A stretch of 64,000 nucleotides of DNA from Juglans regia (Eukaryota; Streptophyta; Magnoliopsida; Fagales; Juglandaceae), in assembly GCF_001411555.2 (NCBI RefSeq), contig NC_049907.1, positions 8,068,243 to 8,132,242 on the forward strand. The letters are read 5' to 3'. The position numbers were made by a program, and so were the translations under genes. Below, one piece after another: positions 57,969 to 64,000 of this stretch. Position 1 is the stretch's first letter, and the number at the start of each line of letters is the position of its first letter. A model generated the notes under the pieces. It was not told the origin of the DNA, did not search any database, and saw only the letters and a list, made by a program, of their open reading frames with translations.

Positions 57969-59337
57969 CAGAAGAAACAAAAACTCTATGTTCAGTCATT
58001 TTTGCGTACTCGTTGCGCACTCAACTAATGTGATTGGCTACGCCACATTAAATAAAAGTGATGCAGCCAATCACATCAGTGGAGTGCGTAAAGAGTATGC
58101 AAAAGTGACTATATGTAGCAAAATTGCAGAAGAAAACTCATATCCAGGAATTAGCCATCATGGAAACGTTTGAATACTGAAAAAATCCTATCAATTATTC
58201 AAACTTGATAAGCACACTTACAAGCTCGACATCTGAGTTCACTGCTATAGACATGGAAGAGAACCATGGTGGCAAATCAACTGGAACAAGGGAAAAACAG
58301 CAAAACCGGTAAGATATTGTACAAATTGTAAATTTTCCATAAAAAATAAGAAAGAAATAAATAAGGAGACAATATTAGTGTTAACATCTTGAAAAAATAT
58401 CTTCTTCTGGATTTGATGACAGGAAGAAAGCTTCAGCCCATCTATAGTAAGGAGGAAGGAAACAAGGTGAAAGCATGTGATGTACAAACTCATTATCGAA
58501 TTTAATAAGAGACTGAAACAATCAATTTGGTCATGAAGCCCCCAATGAAAATTGAACTTGGTTAGCAGTATATACTCCAGTACCAAATACCGTGACAGAA
58601 AGCAGAATCACAATGGAGTACTGACGTTACATACAGGCCAAACCTTACTTCTAAAACTGTCGGATAAAGCAATGTACTTAATTTTACAATCAGCACGCCA
58701 AACTTATAGCTTAAACAATGTAAACGTCCTATGTTACGCCTCTGTTACGACTGCTACTCGTAACACAATAAGACAAAATTATACCATCAATGGTAATCAG
58801 CAATCGAGCATTCCAGTAAGAAATAATCACCGAATTACTTCAACTTAAAAACAATAATCATAACACTGGAGGCATATGCATAAAACAGCAAAGAGCATGT
58901 AAACACTCCCTGTATTCCACAAATTACTTGTAAAAAAAAAAACGTATTCCACAAATCCACCATCAAATTCAATTCTTTTACGACGACCCACCAATCAGTA
59001 CACCCCAAAATTCTTCAAGAACCAATGAAAAATCAAACTTATCGGTCAAATCCTCAAAAGGGTCATTCATAATTAATTTAAACCCCACTGATAGAGCTCA
59101 GAACTAAATTAGTGGCCCAAATACTCAAACGGGTCATCAAGAACTGGTTTGCACACCTCTAATATAACGTAAATCAAAGGGTCTGAGCGTCGTCCGAGGG
59201 TAACTGAAGCTGGAGAGAGTGAAGCTGTTGTAACCCAGCTCGTCGTACATATAGCAGAGGCCGAAGAAACAAGAAAAAAGAATGAAAAGACTGAGAATCG
59301 AATTGGAAGAGAAGCACCGAATCGAATTGAAACCCAT
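48955..59337 (-). CDS. TMEM8/PGAP6-like seven-pass membrane protein with EGF module, 14 exons
   Basis: Exons, in gene order: 59337-59157, 58280-58222, 57711-57594, 57463-57354, 57078-57010, 56273-55659, 54934-54399, 52847-52783, 52511-52432, 51653-51549, 51135-50996, 50902-50774, 49338-49186, 49102-48955. They join in frame to about 835 residues (exon 3 could end at 57603). A signal peptide (SLFILFSCFFGLCY) leads a ~500-residue ectodomain with many N-x-S/T sites, then an EGF-like module (540-576; CPKRCSSHGDC, CSCDRRHGGFDC) and about seven membrane helices (585-800). Conserved CREST-type residues are visible: SGLYHACD (His630, Asp633), MDFW (Asp649) and HSVWH (His786, His790). Human PGAP6/TMEM8A, same family, is a GPI-specific phospholipase A2; the plant role is unknown. 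No break is seen. Confidence 0.88.
50045..50600. repeat. Repeat block in intron 12 (TAACACCCC-type)
   Basis: It begins GGTAACACCCCGGATTGTGA. Two ~87-bp units with GGAACTAGGCTTCATAAGTGA (50151 and 50237) and a third partial unit near 50520 follow. It looks like LTR-derived DNA, but its limits and target duplication are not clear. Confidence 0.55.
51268..51333. repeat. Near-perfect 33-bp tandem duplication in intron 10
   Basis: 51268-51300 and 51301-51333 are identical except for the last two bases (GAC versus GCA). This is a recent local duplication. Confidence 0.92.
52843..53114 (-). mobile_element. LINE-tail insertion at the exon 8 acceptor, with 18-bp duplication
   Basis: 52843-52860 and 53097-53114 are the same 18-mer with one mismatch (AGAAGCTGC[G/A]GAAGATTT). 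Between them lie 236 bp that end, in gene sense, in a short A run (52862-52870 as T on the plus strand), preceded by GGGCTTCGCC and TCTTTCTTACTTAT. That is a 5'-truncated non-LTR 3' end. The duplicated target contains the splice acceptor CAG of exon 8, so two acceptors now exist (exon starting at 52847 or 53101). Confidence 0.85.
53230..53830. repeat. LTR-like DNA with internal duplication in intron 7
   Basis: Blocks near 53278-53425 and 53538-53690 repeat in order: CATAT(C)...ACTTATACTCC, ACT/GTAGC(T/C)AATGTT, TAGAATCATCATAAAG versus TGGAATCATTATAAAG, and GGTATTACA. The wording resembles LTRs of plant retrotransposons I have seen, but no element can be closed. Confidence 0.5.
57995..58109. 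mobile_element. Palindromic mini-MITE in intron 2
   Basis: Two 52-bp arms in inverted orientation (left GTCATTTTTGCGTACTC, right read in reverse GTCACTTTTGCATACTC) match at about 43 of 52 positions around an 11-bp loop. Near-complete foldback structure and small size fit a MITE. Confidence 0.8.
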
Positions 59338-59574
59338 ATATTTTTTTGGTGATTCTCCCCGCACAGCACGGGTGGGGAAAAAAAAAACAGTTGGCTTTAA
59401 AGGGATTATAGGGTAATAATAATATGTTTTGTTGGTGATTAAAGAATGAGATTGTAAAAGAAAACTAAACGTACTCTTCAAGCTTTCGGTTGACTTGTAC
59501 TCGTCAAGCTGGTTTGGTCGGGCTGATTGAAGATGAGGATGTTGGAACCACGCGCTAGTGAGGATCGCGACAGT

Positions 59575-59580
59575 CACGTG
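59575..59580. promoter_or_regulatory. G-box (CACGTG) upstream of the membrane-protein gene
   Basis: Palindromic CACGTG followed by GC, about 240 bp before the start codon on the minus strand. G-boxes bind bZIP and bHLH factors; use here is inference. Confidence 0.45.
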
Positions 59581-59880
59581 GCATGCGGCGATGAGTTTCT
59601 CCGATGGTTCGATGTACGGAAGGGATATATATTTTGAGAAATAATTCGGGACCCAAAACATGTCCCGAATGGGACTTTTTTTTTTTTTTAGAATGATTAA
59701 AAAAATATTTTTTAATAATATTATGAATTTTTAAATTTTTTTTAAAATATTTATGATGATTAAAAAAATATATAAAATAAAATAAATAAAAACTAAAAAA
59801 AAATTTTTACCTATTCGGGACACTTTCGAGCTACATCTCTTGGGAGATGTAGCAGTGCTCATATATTTTTTTATTGGAAA

Positions 59881-60773
59881 ATGCTACATGCCCCGCTGGG
59901 GGCTCCCACTGGGAGCTCCCGCTGGGGCCTGTAGTATTTTTATATATATATTTTTTAAATTTATTTTTATATAAATATTTTAAATAATTTTAAATATTTT
60001 AAAAAATAAAATAAAAATTATAATATTATTTAAAAATATTTTTTTAATTATGAAGTAGAATAAAAATTAATATTTAATAATTTATATTTTACTTTCTGTT
60101 TAATGAAGTGTTTTTTTTTTACTTTCTCATTAAGAAAATATTTTTTAATGATTTGTTTTTTACTTTCTGATTAAGGAAGTGTTTTTTAATGATTTTTTTT
60201 TTTACTTTATGATTAACGAAGTGTTTTTTAATGATTTTTTTTTACTTTCTGATTAAGAAAGTGTTTTTTAATGATTTTTTTTTTTTACTTTCTGATTAAG
60301 GAAGTGTTTTTTAATGATATTTAAATTTATTTTATTTTTTAAAAATATTTATAAGTGTAAAAAAAAATCTATATAAAAAATAAATTAAAAAAGTACACAT
60401 AAAAAAGTACATGTTAAGCTCAACGGGAGCCCCCAACGGGGGCTGTAATATGACTATTTTAAATATTTTTTTAAAAAATCATAATATTATTAAAAAATAT
60501 TTTCTTAATCATGAAGTAAAATAAAAAATTATAAAAAAATTTTTTATAATTTTTTATTTTATTTCGTGATTAAAAAAGTATTTTTTAATATATATTTTTT
60601 ACTTTTGGATTAAAAAAATATTTTCTTAATAATATTTTATTTTTATTTTATTTTTTTTAAATATTTTTAAATATTAAAAAATCTATATAAAAATTATTTA
60701 AATAAAATATATATTAAATAATGCTACAGCCCCAGCGGGAGCTCCAGCGGGAGCCACCAGCGGGGGCTGTAGC
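59881..60773. mobile_element. MITE family B complex (copies 2 and 3)
   Basis: The left end at 59881 has GCTACATGCCCCGCTGGGGG. An inner end lies at about 60411-60445 (CGGGAGCCCCCAACGGGGGC) and the outer right end at about 60720-60773 (AGCGGGGGCTGTAGCA). These match the ends of 39948-40302. The arrangement suggests one element with an expanded core plus a second, partly lost copy or an internal duplication. Limits are approximate. Confidence 0.65.
60075..60325. repeat. Minisatellite, six ~42-bp units inside the MITE
   Basis: TTTACTTTCTGATTAAGGAA followed by GTGTTTTTTAATGATTT repeats about six times with small changes. The family B copy at 39948 has only about two units, so the array has expanded. 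Confidence 0.85.
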
Positions 60774-60779
60774 ACCACC

Positions 60780-63700
60780 CTTTTTTATTTTCGAATCTTA
60801 AATTGTGATTTGATAGGTAATAAATATTAATTTTAAATAAATAATAAATATTATAAAGACTTATTTTTTATTTTTATATATTTAATATTTAAATCATTAT
60901 TTTGATTTTCTTTTTTTTTTTCTTTTTTATAAAAAGAAGAGAAGTACAAGTAGGAAACTATTTCTAAAGGTACTGATTTAGGTTTATTCTTTTCATGTCA
61001 CTTTTTTCATTCCTCACAAAATTTTCAATTTTTTTTTAGTTTTTCCTTTATTTATTTAAATGAATTACTAGATTCACAAACAGATTTTATAAATAAAAAA
61101 TTTATAAATTAACGTGATTAATAAATATAATATATTAGATTTATTTTACCTTTCAAAATAATTTTATGATATAATATAATATACTATAAAACTTTATCAA
61201 TTTATGACATTACTTCTATGAGATCTTTCTCTAAATCAAATATTTCTTTTATAAAATGTAAATTATGATGAAAACTCTACATAATTTGATTTCTTAAAAT
61301 AAATCTAGATACACCAAGGAACTAGCACATGATGATGAGTAAAAGATTTTAAAAAAATAATTACTAGAATAAAATATAATTAGGGGTATAAATCTAGGAG
61401 TTAATATTACAACATAAGCTTAGATTGACATTGATGATGAAGTTTCTACAAATGGTGTTAGGTTATTACTCTCATCTTCGTATCAGAATTGATTATATAT
61501 GTTTAATTGGTAACCACTTTCAAAATCTTCTCAAAAAGCTCATTCTCATGCTTAAAAGTGTCCATGCTAGTTTTGAAACCATTTTCAAATCGAAACCATT
61601 TTCAAATCGAATCCATTTTATAAAAATTAAAAATATGTTATAAAAAATCGATGCAATGTGTTGGAAGTGGCGAAATACCCCTCTCAGCATCTAGGGTTTG
61701 CGAGGATGGACATTTCCACCTCCAACGCAACAATAGCAAGTGATGATGAGGGCATCCTTCCCCCCACCATGGTAGGCACACATGATGAAGAAAGCATCTC
61801 CATACCTCCCTCCCTCGCATCACCATGAGTATTTAAAGGAATAGATAGAATTTGTTCCATTGATCTCTAAGGACAAAATGGATGGAATGAATACATCACA
61901 AGACTTTGTTGGATGTATTAAAGATTTTGATGATAATTAGGTATGTTGAAGGCCATAATTTATTATTAGAACGATAAGATATAAATGAAAACCAAAATCA
62001 AAACCCAAATTTAAACTATAGCCAACTCCAAAAATTAAAACCTAAATTAAAATCATGTCTTTACCAAACATTAAAATGTATTAAAAAGAATCACCAATCA
62101 AAGATATTGTGCATTAATAATTTAATACTACCAATTTTTTTAAAAAAAAAAAACAAAAAAAAACAAGAAGATATCATTGAAACCCTAGTAAAGAATACAA
62201 AAAATGAAAACTCATACACAAACTTCACAATATTCATTTAAATAAAAGAGGCATATCTGAATGAAATTCTTGAAAACTACCAAAAAGTATTTTTTTAGGT
62301 TGGCGTATGGGCTATTTATAAAGAGATGATTTTTTAACTTTTCTTAATTCTAAATCCGTGGTAAGATACTTAATTGATAAATCTATATTTTTCAACCATT
62401 TTTGCCCCCATCAAGACCCATTTAAGATAACCTTTACTCTTTAGTCACTTGAATCTTTGAATTCTTCGAGATTAGTTTGTAATATTTCTCTTACAATTGA
62501 AATCAGTGTCAAACGTATAGAGTAATATGTGGAATTAAATGAAAAATTACCGTTAGAAGTAGGTTCTCCTTCTATATTGATTTGAATGGGCAGGGTCAAC
62601 AGTGTAAGTTAAAATTATGGATTAATTTTACTTTCGAAACTTTTTTTTTTTAAGCCAATAAATTTAAAAAATTTGAAAATACAAAAAAATAGAATAGTGG
62701 TGAATAATAGTAGTTAAAAATTAATGAAAAAATAATAATAGAATATTGAATAGTAGTAAATAATAGTGAAAAGTAGGTAAAAAGTAATAATAAAATAATA
62801 AATAATAGTCGAGTATTAGCATTGGTTTAGTCAAATGCTAGTGGAGCCTATAAAATAGCTAACGAGGCTTAAATTCGGATTGTATTGGATTAGGCAATAT
62901 AAACCCAACCAACCTTTGAGCTACACTAACACATTTGAGATAAACAAATATGACCTTTACTATAGCATGACCATTTCATTTTTTATGATTATTTCATCCT
63001 ACAAAACCATACTTTTTTCCTTTTTAAATTTTCAGTTTCTTTTCCACAATCTGACTTCCCCAAACCAAAACCCATGCAATTCAATTTCCTCGCCTTCACC
63101 AGAGGCTAAAGTTCTCCACCATCAACGTCGATCCTTCTCCATTTATGCCTTAACTTTGAAGTTGCCATCATCACCTCTGTCACCGACGTATCCTCAACTG
63201 ACAACATTTGAAAAATTAGTCCACCTTCATGAAATCAAACCATCATGCCCCTTATTTGCTTGCATTTCAAGCAACAAGTTTGATTGTCTATCACCACCAC
63301 ACCACCCACAATAACATTGTATGGTCTAGTGATGCCACCCCCGAGCAAGTATGGCCTTCGACAACATTTAGCTTGTTCTTTGTTCCCTCTATTGTGTAAT
63401 CGGTTTTTAAATGTTTTTGTGGTCTAATCTTTTCTCTCACTCTCTCTCATCGCTCACAAAACTTATAAATACAGGAACTAATATTGATCCTAACCTAGGT
63501 AATGTCTTATTCTAACCTGCATTATGATTTTGAACATTGGTATTTTAATCAAGATTGTGTCTGATTATGCATTCGATTCCTTGGACAGAATGGTTGTGTT
63601 ATTTGATTTAAGGTTTTCTAACAGAGTCTTTATTGGGTTGACAATTTTTATCTTTTAAAATTCATGTTGTAATTATTGTTGTTAGATTTTAGTGGTTTGA

Positions 63701-64000
63701 ATCAAGGTATGTACATGAAGTTGTATGATATGAAGCTTGGTGTGGTTCTCAAATTGTATTACAACCTTTGTATGCCTCTGTATTTTGCTCTATTTTGTGT
63801 TTTAATTTAGTTTGTACGTAAAGCTTGGTGTCTCTATTTCGATTTGTTTTTGTTTTGTGTATGGTTTTTTTTTTTTGGAACCATTTCAAACAACATACTA
63901 GAACACTTTAAGTTATTATTAAGCTACATATAGTTGTTTTTAACCCACGATTTGATGCATCAAAGCTCTTGTAAAATTAGGATGTCTTGTTAAAAATGGT
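60780..64000. other. AT-rich DNA, no gene recognised
   Basis: Open frames at 61638-61826 (minus) and 62880-63314 (plus) have no family features, and base composition looks non-coding. A small AATAGTA/AATAATA-rich block lies at 62690-62800. The last 600 bp are less AT-rich and might flank a gene outside the window. Confidence 0.6.

Noticed and set aside
59335..59661. Longer N-terminus for the TMEM8-like gene from upstream ATGs in the same frame
   Set aside because: The chosen ATG at 59335-59337 gives a proper signal peptide; the upstream part has promoter-like content including a G-box.
62880..63314. 144-codon ORF near the right end
   Set aside because: Low-complexity Ser/Pro/Phe content, no domain, no promoter or intron signal.
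1..64000. tRNA, rRNA, organelle-derived or bacterial segments
   Set aside because: None recognised on reading; a tRNA scan was not possible here.

Overview
This window is repeat-rich nuclear DNA from a dicot plant. The evidence is spliced genes with GT/AG introns, a TIR-type NLR immune receptor (a class found in dicots), L1-like LINEs, a Sirevirus-type Copia retrotransposon, hAT and CACTA remnants and many MITEs. The repeat style resembles Fagales trees such as walnut or hickory, but that placement is inference from memory. There is no organelle, bacterial or CRISPR content.

Layout. 1-17119: an L1-like LINE (plus strand) is split by a 13.1 kb Sirevirus-like Copia element (2916-16016, minus strand, 5-bp target duplication). 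That element is in turn split by a 2.68 kb solo-LTR-like insertion (10342-13021, 5-bp target duplication). So three insertions can be ordered in time. 17119-20578: a fragment of the same LTR family, a diverged tandem duplication, and a broken CACTA (En/Spm-like) element. 21589-21810: a possible small single-pass membrane protein gene. 22560-24400: a second, 5'-truncated LINE with zf-RVT and RNase H domains. 25498-29679: an apparently intact five-exon TIR-NBS-LRR gene with a duplicated W-box motif in its promoter. 29916-31345: an intron-containing Dicer-like 4 pseudogene on the minus strand. 31700-32800: a LINE scrap and a Copia-type LTR. 33995-38170: a complete but dead hAT transposon with a perfect 8-bp target duplication. 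38665-44330: a C2-domain (SRC2-like) gene scrap and several MITEs in AT-rich DNA. 44469-46905: an intact six-exon receptor-like cytoplasmic kinase of the CRCK type. 48955-59337: an intact 14-exon minus-strand gene for a TMEM8/PGAP6-like seven-pass membrane protein with an EGF-like module; its introns carry several insertions. 59881-60773: a MITE complex with a minisatellite. 60780-64000: AT-rich DNA in which I recognise no gene.

The likely functional genes are the TNL receptor (pathogen sensing through TIR NADase activity), the CRCK kinase (cytoplasmic, calcium/calmodulin-linked signalling by family) and the TMEM8/PGAP6-like protein (secretory pathway or cell surface). They are neighbours, not an operon, and nothing in the sequence links their functions. 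The most interesting signals are a LINE-tail insertion that duplicated the splice acceptor of exon 8 of the TMEM8-like gene, the multiplied polypurine tracts and extra ORF of the Sirevirus, and the perfectly bounded hAT element. I found no clearly new biological system.
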